8,720 nucleotides of DNA, taken from Deltaproteobacteria bacterium (GTDB taxonomy: Bacteria; Desulfobacterota; Binatia; DP-6). The stretch covers positions 5,724 through 14,443 of the forward strand of contig VBLD01000117.1 in assembly GCA_005879205.1 (NCBI GenBank). The letters run 5' to 3'. The translations under genes and the position numbers were made by a program. Numbering within the stretch: the first letter of the stretch is position 1; every line of letters starts with the position of its first letter. A model generated the notes under the pieces. The model had not been told where the DNA came from, made no database searches, and worked only from the letters and a program-made list of their open reading frames with translations. Positions 1 to 7,078 of the stretch are shown here, in pieces.

Positions 1-620
1 GTACCCATCGCGGCGGCCGAGAAGGCCTCCTTCCACGGCGCCACCAGCAGCTCGCCCGCCGCGGCGGCAGCCGCCACGACGACGAACGAGACGAGAAAGG
101 CCCCGCCCAGGTCGGCCGTCTGGATCCACAGCGGGCGCGCGTGGAGCGCATAGGCGAGGAGATCCCAGGGCGCGTGGAACAGGCGTGCACGGGCGAGCTC
201 GAGCGCCGTCCAGCAGGCGGCGGCGGCGAGCACGCGGAGCCACCCGGAGCGGAGCGTGGAGAGGCGCGCGAGCGCGGCCCCGAACGCGGCCGCGGGCAGC
301 GCACCCATCAGCTGGGTCACGGCAAACGCGAACAGCACCGCCCCGAGCGAGCCTTGCGTGAAGTACTCGCGGGTGGCGGCGGCAACCCACGGCACGATCG
401 CGATGCCCGGCGCCACCGTGCCCGCCAGCCATCCGAGGCCGAACCCCGCCGCCAGGCGCCGCCCGCGCGTGGCCGCAACGAGCGGCGCCAGCGCAACGAA
501 GCTCAAGGGCCAGACCCCGAGAGGCGCAAAGCAAGCCCCATGCAGGACTCCTGCGAGCGCGGCAAAAGCCAGCGCCCAGGCGGTCCTGATTGGATGCTCT
601 CTCTCTAAGGAGCTTGGCAC
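1..620 (-). CDS. lnt: Apolipoprotein N-acyltransferase, N-terminal membrane part (3' end beyond window edge)
   Basis: Lnt transfers the third acyl chain to the N-terminal cysteine of lipoproteins at the outer face of the inner membrane. The minus strand is open from a GTG at 620-618 to the left edge (206 codons), following an in-frame TGA at about 690, with no earlier ATG. The translation is strongly hydrophobic and has Lnt hallmarks: HGACFAPLGVWPLSFVALAPLL near residues 27-48, a short basic loop (ATRGRR), and the stretch PWDLLAYALH..PLWIQTADLGGAFLVSFVVV near residues 150-182, which matches the family's 'PW..LGY.......IQ.AD..G..G.SF' signature just before the nitrilase domain. The catalytic carbon-nitrogen hydrolase domain (Glu, Lys, Cys) lies outside the window, so activity cannot be judged. 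The GTG start has only a weak ribosome site and its codon overlaps the -24 element of the opposing sigma-54 promoter. Start uncertain; family assignment fairly sure. Confidence 0.82.
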   Translation of the reverse strand, partial: MPSSLEREHPIRTAWALAFAALAGVLHGACFAPLGVWPLSFVALAPLVAATRGRRLAAGFGLGWLAGTVAPGIAIVPWVAAATREYFTQGSLGAVLFAFAVTQLMGALPAAAFGAALARLSTLRSGWLRVLAAAACWTALELARARLFHAPWDLLAYALHARPLWIQTADLGGAFLVSFVVVAAAAAAGELLVAPWKEAFSAAAMG

Positions 621-630
621 GGCTCTTGTA
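614..630 (+). promoter_or_regulatory. Putative sigma-54 (-24/-12) promoter for the radical SAM-kinase operon
   Basis: The plus strand reads TTGGCACGGCTCTTGTA. Against the sigma-54 consensus YTGGCACGRNNNTTGCW it differs only at the C of the -12 GC (here T). The -24 GG (616-617) and the -12 dinucleotide (628-629) are separated by exactly 10 bases, the spacing RpoN requires. Transcription would start near 641, giving a leader of about 36 bases before the GTG at 677. The substituted base is a usually conserved one, so the promoter may be weaker than consensus. The same window encodes a sigma-54 activator. Not experimentally shown. Confidence 0.6.
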
Positions 631-676
631 CCTGCAGGGGCGAGGAGCTTCCGGGCTCCGCGGGGATCGTGTTGCC

Positions 677-1993
677 GTGCGCGTGACCTTCATCTGGCCT
701 CGCAGCCGTGAGTTTCCGGTCTACGAGCGCCTCGTGCCGACCCTCACGATCCCCTACCTCGCGGCGCTGACGCCGCCGCACTGGGAGGTCACGTTCGCCG
801 ACGACAACTACGGCGAGGTCGATCTGGACGCGCGTCCGGACCTGGTGGCGATCAGCGTCAGCACGATGGCCGCGGTGCGCGCCTACGCCCTGGCGGACGC
901 GTTCCGCGCGCGCGGCGTCCCGGTCGTGCTCGGCGGATGGCACGTGAGTCTCTGCCCGGACGACGGGGAGGCGGCCTCGCACGCCGACGCGGTGGTGGTG
1001 GGCGAAGCCGACGACACCTGGCCCGCGCTGCTCGACGACTTCGAGCGGGGCCGGCTGAAGCCCCGCTACGTGAGCCACAACGGCACCGACCTCGCCGGCT
1101 ACCCGCGCCTCGACCGCGGCCTGCTGGACGGCCGCAAGTATCTCACCACCAACCTCGTTCAGGCGACGCGCGGCTGTCCGTACCGGTGCAGCTTCTGCAG
1201 CGTCTCCGCGTTGAACCCGAAGTACCGGCGCCGGCCGGTGGACGACGTGGTGGCGGAGGTGACCAGGCTCCGGGGTCGCAGCCTCTTCTTCATCGACGAC
1301 AACCTGCTCGTTCATCGCGAGTATTCGCGGCGGCTCTTCGCCGCGCTCGCGCCGCTCGGGAAGAAGTGGATCGGCGAGGTGTCGATCGACATCGCGGACG
1401 ATCCGGAGTTGCTCGACCTCGCCGCGGCGAGCGGACTGGTCGGCGTCCTGGTCGGCTTCGAGTCGATCCTGCCGCAGTCGATCGGCGAGATGAACAAGGA
1501 CCAGACCAACGCCGTCGAGCGCTACAAAGCGCAGGTGCATGCCCTCCAGCGGCGGGGCATCGGCGTGCTCGCCATGTTCACCTTCGGCTTCGACCACGAC
1601 ACGCCGGACGTGTTCGAGCGCACGCTCGCCTTCTGCGACGACGCCGACATCTTCGCCGCGTCCTTCGGCATCCTGACGCCGTTTCCCGGCACACCGACCT
1701 TCGACAGGCTCGAGGCCGAGGGGCGCATCCGCAGCCGGGACTGGCAGCGCTACGACCTTCAGCACCTCGTCCACGATCTGCCGGGCTGGACGCCCGAGCG
1801 TCTCCAGGCAGCCGTGCGGGACGTCGAGGCCCGCTTCTACGGGTGGGGCTCCTTCGTCCGGCGCACCTGGAAGCTGCGTCGGTATCCCCGTCTGGTCCGT
1901 CCCGCGAGCCTCCTGCTCTATCTGGTCGTGAACCTCCAGTACGTCACAACCTTTCGTCGCCGACGCCGGGCGCTCGCGGTGCCGCTCGCATGA
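677..1993 (+). CDS. B12-binding-type radical SAM protein of unknown substrate
   Basis: A 438-residue radical SAM enzyme. Residues 1-130 form a Rossmann-like, cobalamin-binding-type N-terminal domain (PDLVAISVSTM, VVLGGWHVSL, ADAVVVGEADDTWPALLDDFERG). It shows no DxHxxG cobalt-ligand motif. The radical SAM domain follows: RGCPYRCSFC supplies the iron-sulfur cysteines C167, C171 and C174, then LFFIDDN (203-209), LVGFES (258-263) and the late-strand motif TPFPGTPTFDRL (334-345). This order is that of the BchE/HpnJ-like B12-radical SAM superfamily, whose members do methylations, cyclisations or other C-H chemistry on lipids, tetrapyrroles or peptides. The C-terminus (about 396-435) is basic with a hydrophobic stretch (SLLLYLVVNL), suggesting membrane association. 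I chose GTG 677 because it leaves room for lnt and has a GGGGA sequence 10 bases upstream. GTG 683 is an alternative, and a TTG at 590 would run into lnt. Its TGA overlaps the kinase start. Substrate unknown. Confidence 0.85.
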   Translation: MRVTFIWPRSREFPVYERLVPTLTIPYLAALTPPHWEVTFADDNYGEVDLDARPDLVAISVSTMAAVRAYALADAFRARGVPVVLGGWHVSLCPDDGEAASHADAVVVGEADDTWPALLDDFERGRLKPRYVSHNGTDLAGYPRLDRGLLDGRKYLTTNLVQATRGCPYRCSFCSVSALNPKYRRRPVDDVVAEVTRLRGRSLFFIDDNLLVHREYSRRLFAALAPLGKKWIGEVSIDIADDPELLDLAAASGLVGVLVGFESILPQSIGEMNKDQTNAVERYKAQVHALQRRGIGVLAMFTFGFDHDTPDVFERTLAFCDDADIFAASFGILTPFPGTPTFDRLEAEGRIRSRDWQRYDLQHLVHDLPGWTPERLQAAVRDVEARFYGWGSFVRRTWKLRRYPRLVRPASLLLYLVVNLQYVTTFRRRRRALAVPLA

Positions 1994-4398
1994 TGAGCCG
2001 GTTTCCGCGCCGCGCCGATGCGGTCCTGTTTGTCGCGCTCTCACTGGTGACCGCCGCGCTCTCCGCCGCGGCCGTGGTCGGCTCGCTGGCCTCCGTGGGG
2101 CGCACGTTTCCGGGCTTCGTCGTCTGGGACAATCTCTTCGTCGTCCCGCTCGGGCGGCCCAACTGGACCGGCATCGCGGCCGACGTCCCGTTCCGGGCGC
2201 GCGTCAAGAGCGTCGACGGCCGGACCGTGACGTCGCGCCGGGACCTCGAGGCGCTCGTCGGTACGACTCCCGCGGGCACGCCGCACGAGTACGTGTTCGA
2301 GCGTCCCGGCGAGCGCGAGCACCACACCATCCCGTCCATGGTGTTCACCCCGTGGGACTACCTCGCGACGCTCGGCGTGTATGCGCTCAACGGGTTCGCG
2401 TTCCTGGCCGTGGGGCTCGCGGTCTTCTACCTGAAGCCCGAGTCGCGGCAGAGCCGGGCGCTGCTCGCCTTCGGCGTGGTGTGGGGCCTGTACCTCCTGC
2501 TCGATCTCGACCTGTTCACCGCGGGCCGCTTCGGTGGCCTGGCGTTCCTCCTCGAAGCGCTCGCCCCCGCGGCCATCCTGCACTTGGCGCTCACCGTCCC
2601 CGAGCCGCGTCCGCCCCTCACCCGAAGCGGGTGGCCGCTCGTGTGGCTCTACGCCGTCAGCGTCGCGGCGGGCCTGGCGCAGCTCTGGCTGTTCGGTCAC
2701 GCGTACCGCGCGCTGCTCTTCCTGAACACGGTCGTCTTCCTGGCGATTGCCGGGACGTCGCTCGTCGGGATGGCCTCGCTCGCGCTCGCCGCCGCGCACG
2801 GGCGGACGCCGCTCGCCCGGCGCCGTGCACGCGTGGTCCTGACCGGTACGATCGTCGCGTTCCTCGTCCCGGTGATCGGCCTGCTCGCCTTCTTCGTGTT
2901 CGGCCGGCCCGTTTCCTTCAACCTCCTCACGCTCAGCGGCTTTCTCTTCCCGCTCTCGATCGGCTACGCGATCGCGCGCCACGACCTGTTCGAGGCCGAC
3001 CGGTTCGTCAAGCAGGCCCTCGTCTACGCCGTGATCACGGCGCTCGTCTCGCTGGCATATGCGGGGGCCCTCCTGCTCGCCAACGGCCTCGCCGCCGGAC
3101 TCGTGTCGGCGCAGAGCCCGGTCTTTCCGATCGCCTTCGTGCTGGTCGCGCTGGCGACCGTCGTCCCGCTGCGCGATCGCGTGCAGCGGGCGGTGGACCG
3201 GCTCTTCTACCGCGGCCGGGTCGACTACAAGGAGACCGTCGCCCGGGCGAGCGAGCGCCTGACGACGCTCCTCGACCGCGATGCCGTCGTGCAGCACCTG
3301 CTCACCGCGCTCCGCGAGGTGCTCTTCATCGACGGGGCGACGCTCTGGGAGCGAGACGACGAGGCGCTCGTGCGGCGCGGCGGTCGGACCACGCTCCGGT
3401 CGATTCCCGCGAGCCAGCCGGGGCTCGTGGTCTTCGAGGCCAGGGGCAGCGTCGTCTCGCGCGACGAGGTCGAGGAGTCCACCCGGCTCCGCCGCCATCG
3501 GGACGCGCTCCGCGCGCTCTTCGACGCGCTCGAGGCGACGCTCCTGGTTCCGCTGCTTCGCCGCGGCCGGCCCGCAGGACTCCTCGCCGTCGGCGGCAAG
3601 GCGTCGGGACGCCCCTTCTCGGCCGACGACGTGGACGTGCTCAGCACGCTCGCCAACCAGACGGCGATCGCGCTCGCCAACGCGGCGGCGCTCGAGCAGC
3701 TCCGGGAGGCTCAGGAGAGCCTGGCGCGGGCGGAGCGCCTGGCCGCCATCGGCGAGCTGTCGGCGGCGGTGGCGCACGGCATCCGCAATCCGCTGGCGGG
3801 CATCCGCCTGGCGGCCCAGCTCGCTCTCGAGCACACCGCTCCGGACAGCCCGGTGCACGAAAACCTCGAGGACGTCCTCGTGGAGGTCGACAAGCTCGAG
3901 GCGCACGTCCGGGGCATCCTCGACTTCACGCGGCCGTTCGAGCCCCACCTGGAGCCGACCCATCTGCCGGCGCTGGTCGGCGCGCTGCTCCGGACGCTCG
4001 CGCCCCGCCTCGAGGCCGGGGGTGTCACGGTCGAGGTCGACGTGCCGGGCGACGTGCCCCTCGTGCGCGCCGATCCGACGCACCTCGGCCAGGTGCTCCA
4101 GGAGCTGGTCGTGAACGCGATCGAGGCGATGGGCCCGGGCGGCCGGATCACCATCTCCGCGGCAGCGTCCAGCAACGGACACGGCGGCGTGCGCATCGAC
4201 GTCAGCGACACCGGCCCCGGCGTGCCTCCCGAGATGCGACAGCGGATCTTCCAGCTCTTCCTGACCACCAAGTCGACCGGCACGGGCGTCGGACTGGCCG
4301 TCGTGCGCAAGATCATCGAGCGCCACGGCGGCACCATCGCGGTGGAACAGGGGGCGCCCCGCGGCGCCCGCTTCGTCATCGAGCTGCCCGCCGCCTAG
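1990..4398 (+). CDS. Multi-pass membrane sensor histidine kinase (PDZ-like loop, GAF-like, HisKA, HATPase)
   Basis: An 802-residue sensor kinase. One membrane helix (about 11-33) leads to an extracytoplasmic PDZ-like segment (about 60-115, with FRARVKSVDGRTVTSRRDLEAL). Eight or nine further hydrophobic helices (about 124-393) include the motif ILHLALTVPEPRP, an arrangement like the Bacillus ComP sensor. A linker with DRLFYRGRVDYKET (403-416) precedes a GAF-like domain (about 430-565) and a short coiled coil. The kinase core has the phospho-acceptor H596 in AVAHGIRNPL, N-box N709 (ELVVNAIEAM), D740 in DTGPGVP, the F-box region IFQLFLTTK and GTGVGLAVV. The residue after the histidine is Gly, not the usual Glu. 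The closest known core is the NtrB-type that pairs with NtrC-family regulators, and such a regulator is encoded convergently here. ATG 1990 overlaps the upstream stop (ATGA), and no Shine-Dalgarno is visible, so translation is probably coupled. ATG 1993 is equally possible. The signal is unknown. Confidence 0.92.
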   Translation: MMSRFPRRADAVLFVALSLVTAALSAAAVVGSLASVGRTFPGFVVWDNLFVVPLGRPNWTGIAADVPFRARVKSVDGRTVTSRRDLEALVGTTPAGTPHEYVFERPGEREHHTIPSMVFTPWDYLATLGVYALNGFAFLAVGLAVFYLKPESRQSRALLAFGVVWGLYLLLDLDLFTAGRFGGLAFLLEALAPAAILHLALTVPEPRPPLTRSGWPLVWLYAVSVAAGLAQLWLFGHAYRALLFLNTVVFLAIAGTSLVGMASLALAAAHGRTPLARRRARVVLTGTIVAFLVPVIGLLAFFVFGRPVSFNLLTLSGFLFPLSIGYAIARHDLFEADRFVKQALVYAVITALVSLAYAGALLLANGLAAGLVSAQSPVFPIAFVLVALATVVPLRDRVQRAVDRLFYRGRVDYKETVARASERLTTLLDRDAVVQHLLTALREVLFIDGATLWERDDEALVRRGGRTTLRSIPASQPGLVVFEARGSVVSRDEVEESTRLRRHRDALRALFDALEATLLVPLLRRGRPAGLLAVGGKASGRPFSADDVDVLSTLANQTAIALANAAALEQLREAQESLARAERLAAIGELSAAVAHGIRNPLAGIRLAAQLALEHTAPDSPVHENLEDVLVEVDKLEAHVRGILDFTRPFEPHLEPTHLPALVGALLRTLAPRLEAGGVTVEVDVPGDVPLVRADPTHLGQVLQELVVNAIEAMGPGGRITISAAASSNGHGGVRIDVSDTGPGVPPEMRQRIFQLFLTTKSTGTGVGLAVVRKIIERHGGTIAVEQGAPRGARFVIELPAA

Positions 4399-4470
4399 CA
4401 CCATCAACGCGAGCGGCGGCACCGGCGGAGCTGTACGGCAGCCGGCGCGCATCCCGACCGCGACGTGCAA

Positions 4471-4521
4471 GGCGGGAAGGGGTGCCGCCGACCGGGAGCC
4501 GAGGCGGCACCCCTTCCCGCC
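4471..4521. terminator. Perfect 19-bp inverted repeat, likely bidirectional terminator
   Basis: GGCGGGAAGGGGTGCCGCC at 4471-4489 is exactly complementary to 4503-4521, with a 13-base loop. One more A-T pair (4470/4522) extends it to 20 bp. It lies between two convergent genes, 72 bases past the kinase stop and 19 bases past the stop of the opposing gene. Neither side has a T-run, so it is a GC-rich stem without the classical U-tract. Transcript termination or 3'-end stabilisation is inferred from position. Apart from this hairpin, the gap 4399-4540 shows nothing else. Confidence 0.7.
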
Positions 4522-4540
4522 TCCCCGCCGCGAACGGGTT

Positions 4541-6574
4541 CTAAGGCCCAACGACGTGCAGCTCCACCGGCGCCGTCGCGACGGAGCCATGCACGCGGTC
4601 GGTCACCATCACGCGGACCGGGAACGACCCGGGCGCCGGCATCCGGATCATGCGGCGCCTCGAGAACGTGCCGTCACCGGGCACGGCGTCGCCCAGGCGC
4701 CCCTTGTCGTTGAGACCCGCGATCCGCCGGAAGCCCATGCCTCTGTCCATCTGCGCCGTGATCCGCCTCGGCCCGGCGCCGCCCGCGATGCGTGCCGTGA
4801 TCGTGAGCAGCAGCTTGCCAGCCGTCGCGCTGTCCGGCGAGAGAGACAGCGCCGACACCGCGGGTGATCCGTCGGCGTACACCGGCAGGGAGAGCAGGAC
4901 CGGGTCGGAGACGTGATCGGCGACGTCGCGCGCGGTGAGCGACAGTTCGAGCATTCCGGTGGCGGGCGGGTCGATGTCGATCGGGCCCGTGAAGACCTGT
5001 CCGGGTGGCAGATCGAGACCGGGCGGCGGCGGTCCCTCGTGCAGAAGCAGCGTGCCGGTGGGGCTGCCGTTCAGGGTGATCGCCCCGGTGACGCTCGCCG
5101 CATCGGCCTGCGGGTCGTCGACCACGACCACCACCGTGTCGTGCATCGGATGGCCGACGACGACCGAGTCCGGGTGGCCGGCCAGCTCGGCGTGCGTGAT
5201 GGCGGGCCGCTCGGCGGGCGTCGGGGCGCCCGGGACGAAGCGGACCGCCAGGGTCTCGACCGGTACGCCGGCGACCGTGACGGTGACGGTCGAGCCGGTG
5301 CCCGAGTCCCCCATGCCACCGGCATCGTCCAGCGTCACGTCGACGCCGTCGGCACCGGAGACCGGGACCGTCTCGCGTCCGGGATCGCCGTCGGTGTCGG
5401 GAGAGGAGATGACGAGACCCGGCCCGGCGATGAGGGTCGCTTGCGCGCCGGGCGGCGGGTCGGTGACGTTGTCGAGCGCGTCGACGGGGACGAGCCGGAC
5501 CGGGACGGTCGCGCCCGGGCCGTTGTCCGGGACGTCCACCGAGGAGAGATCTTCGTACAGGGCACCCCCGGCGCCACGGTGGAGCGGGACCTCCGCGCCG
5601 ACCGGGAATCCCGCCGCCACCGACGGGCGGACGAAGCGCATGCGCGAGAGCGGGCCCCCGTAGACCAGGACGCGGTCGATGGTGGCGCTCGAGCCGTCGG
5701 TGGGCAGCGCGAAGGGCGTCCCGAGCTGCGGATCGTCGACCGGCGGCTCGAAGGCCGGTTCGAGCTCGATGCCGAGGCGATTCTCGGGCTCCGCGCGCCC
5801 GCCGCGGCCATTGGCCTCGACGACGCGGTCGGGGTCGTAGCGCGGGAAGAAGGGCAGGCGCGTGGCGATGGGCGGGCCGTCCGGCACGGCGCCGAAGAAG
5901 AAGCTCGGGCTGAAGGGCCCGACGTAGGCGAGCGCCGTGAGCACGACGCGTAGACCACCGGCGGACGCCGGCGCGCCCTTCCAGACGTAGAGCGTGCCCT
6001 GCGCGACGCCGTTGTGGAAGATGGCGACCTGCCGGCCGACGAGATAGTCCGACTCCTGCAGCTCCCGCGCGTCGTCGGCGGCGCCGTCGTCGTCGGCGTT
6101 CGTCGGCCCGACGATGCCGTCGCCGTCGAGGTCTGCGAACGCCGCGACCAGGACCGGCATACCGTCCATCTCCGGGCCGAGCAGCGGGTTTCCCGAGGGC
6201 GTCGTTCCGCTGCCGTCGGAGACCACGACCGTGAACGGGATGCCGCTGCCGCTCGCCATCGGGGCGCCCCCGGCGACCGCCGTGCGCGGCGAGGCCGAGG
6301 GCGGTGGGATCGACGGGCCCGCCATCATCGTTCCCGCGCGCACGACGAGGTCGACGTCGCCCGTGGTGGACGAGTCGACGATCGGCGGGTCGTACTTCCC
6401 GTTTGGCTGGGGAAGGATGAGGGGCACGCCCGGAAGGACCGGATAGGGGCGGCCGCTCGACGAGTCGACGGGGTCGCCGTCGAACACCGGGAAGCTCGAG
6501 GCGCGTGCCGGTGCCGCGAGGCCGAGCACGAGGAAGGCCGCCGCCACCCGGGTTGCTGCTCGCATCGCGCCCAT
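4541..6574 (-). CDS. Exported Ig-like multidomain protein with calcium-loop motif, function unknown
   Basis: A 677-residue exported protein with no catalytic motif that I recognise. Residues 1-25 are a Sec-type signal (MGAMRAATRVAAAFLVLGLAAPARA, probable cleavage after ARA). The mature part is rich in beta-prone segments, Pro, Gly and Asp. Residues 148-159 (DLDGDGIVGPTN) form a dockerin/EF-hand-like calcium loop, followed by an acidic run. Residues about 350-450 resemble bacterial Ig-like (Big-1/invasin type) repeats (VTVTVAGVPVETLAVRFVPG). About 455-570 looks like another Ig-like unit. Residues about 575-677 end with GDAVPGDGTF (628-637), a signature common in surface-protein domains of the 'choice-of-anchor X' kind. 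No C-terminal anchor, PEP-CTERM or LPXTG is visible. ATG 6574 lies one base after the upstream TGA, so translation is likely coupled. ATG 6565 is an alternative. The reading frame stays open upstream to 7048, but that part overlaps the preceding gene and lacks a signal, so it is not used. Probable role: surface or secreted adhesive/structural protein (inference). Confidence 0.85.
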   Translation of the reverse strand: MGAMRAATRVAAAFLVLGLAAPARASSFPVFDGDPVDSSSGRPYPVLPGVPLILPQPNGKYDPPIVDSSTTGDVDLVVRAGTMMAGPSIPPPSASPRTAVAGGAPMASGSGIPFTVVVSDGSGTTPSGNPLLGPEMDGMPVLVAAFADLDGDGIVGPTNADDDGAADDARELQESDYLVGRQVAIFHNGVAQGTLYVWKGAPASAGGLRVVLTALAYVGPFSPSFFFGAVPDGPPIATRLPFFPRYDPDRVVEANGRGGRAEPENRLGIELEPAFEPPVDDPQLGTPFALPTDGSSATIDRVLVYGGPLSRMRFVRPSVAAGFPVGAEVPLHRGAGGALYEDLSSVDVPDNGPGATVPVRLVPVDALDNVTDPPPGAQATLIAGPGLVISSPDTDGDPGRETVPVSGADGVDVTLDDAGGMGDSGTGSTVTVTVAGVPVETLAVRFVPGAPTPAERPAITHAELAGHPDSVVVGHPMHDTVVVVVDDPQADAASVTGAITLNGSPTGTLLLHEGPPPPGLDLPPGQVFTGPIDIDPPATGMLELSLTARDVADHVSDPVLLSLPVYADGSPAVSALSLSPDSATAGKLLLTITARIAGGAGPRRITAQMDRGMGFRRIAGLNDKGRLGDAVPGDGTFSRRRMIRMPAPGSFPVRVMVTDRVHGSVATAPVELHVVGP

Positions 6575-6575
6575 C

Positions 6576-7073
6576 TCAGGGAAGGCTGAAGTCGATCGGG
6601 TTGGAGAGCACGTTGCTGTCGGGCAGGATCGCGTAGAGGATCGCCGTCGTCGGGCCGGCCGTGAAGGCGGCGGGCAGCGCGACGCGGATGCGGTCGGTGA
6701 CCAGCGTGACCACGCGCACGCCCGCGGCGGCCGCAGAGCCCTCCTGGCCGAGCGCGTCGAGCTCGTTCGCCGAGAGCTGTCCGTCGGCCAGCTCGGGACT
6801 GTCGCCGGCCACGGCGGCTCCGGGCAACCGGTAGCGCACGAAGCGCGAGCCCTGGAAGACGACGAGACTGAGCGGATAGGCCACCTGCAGGGCATTGGCG
6901 AAGTCGAACGAGCCGTCGAGCGTGGCCGAGCGCTGGCCGTCGACGGCGGCGCCGGCGGCGGCCGAGAGCACGAGCGCAGGGCTCGTGCCCGAAGCCCGGA
7001 GGCCGGCGGGCGCCGCGATCGCGAGCGCCAGCGCGGCCAGGAACGCACGCCGGCGCCATCTCCGCGATCGCAT
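6576..7073 (-). CDS. Small exported protein with Tat-like signal, function unknown
   Basis: A 165-residue protein. It begins MRSRRWRRRAFLAALALAIAAPAG: a very basic n-region, RRAFLA matching the twin-arginine core RRxFLx (R8-R9), and a hydrophobic stretch of about 14 residues. Export by Tat is plausible, Sec possible. The mature part is beta-rich: GSFDFANALQVAYPLSLVVFQGSRFVRYRLPG. It is followed by DSPELADGQLSANELDAL (91-108), which looks like a degenerate half EF-hand (DGxLSxxEL), and by a final beta-prone segment (PTTAILYAILPDSNVLSNPIDFSLP). I do not recognise the family. The start at 7073 has GGGAG (minus strand, 7084-7088) 10 bases upstream and lies 5 bases after the stop of the response regulator. 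Its own TGA is one base before the next gene. This spacing indicates one transcript with both neighbours. Confidence 0.75.
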   Translation of the reverse strand: MRSRRWRRRAFLAALALAIAAPAGLRASGTSPALVLSAAAGAAVDGQRSATLDGSFDFANALQVAYPLSLVVFQGSRFVRYRLPGAAVAGDSPELADGQLSANELDALGQEGSAAAAGVRVVTLVTDRIRVALPAAFTAGPTTAILYAILPDSNVLSNPIDFSLP

Positions 7074-7078
7074 CGACG

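Noticed and set aside
542..554. Perfect palindrome GCAGGACTCCTGC as an enhancer for the promoter at 614
   Set aside because: It lies inside lnt coding sequence, is short, and shares no sequence with the dyad at 8522-8544; chance is a sufficient explanation.
607..616. AAGGAG followed by TTG codons as the start of the radical SAM gene
   Set aside because: Spacing is 1 or 13 bases, it lies in the lnt reading frame and the sigma-54 promoter, and the conserved protein begins only at about 677.
937..1989. The kinase frame stays open upstream to 937, suggesting a 1153-residue fusion
   Set aside because: The upstream part translates to Arg/Pro/Gly-rich nonsense in the frame-shifted shadow of the radical SAM gene. 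The true N-terminus with a membrane helix begins at ATG 1990.
605..2044. 479-codon open frame on the minus strand opposite the radical SAM gene
   Set aside because: Arg/Glu/Ala-rich translation without any motif, opposite a clear radical SAM gene.
2041..4590. 849-codon open frame on the minus strand opposite the kinase
   Set aside because: Charged, low-complexity translation without domains; an antisense shadow typical of high-GC DNA.
6575..7048. N-terminal extension of the large exported protein up to 7048
   Set aside because: Overlaps the 165-residue gene in another frame, gives Ser/Arg/Pro-rich nonsense and hides a clean signal peptide at 6574.
4541..7073. Exosortase/PEP-CTERM system with PrsK/PrsR-like regulators
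   Set aside because: Kinase-GAF plus NtrC regulator and sigma-54 promoters resemble it, but neither exported protein ends in a PEP-CTERM motif with helix and basic tail, and no exosortase gene is present.
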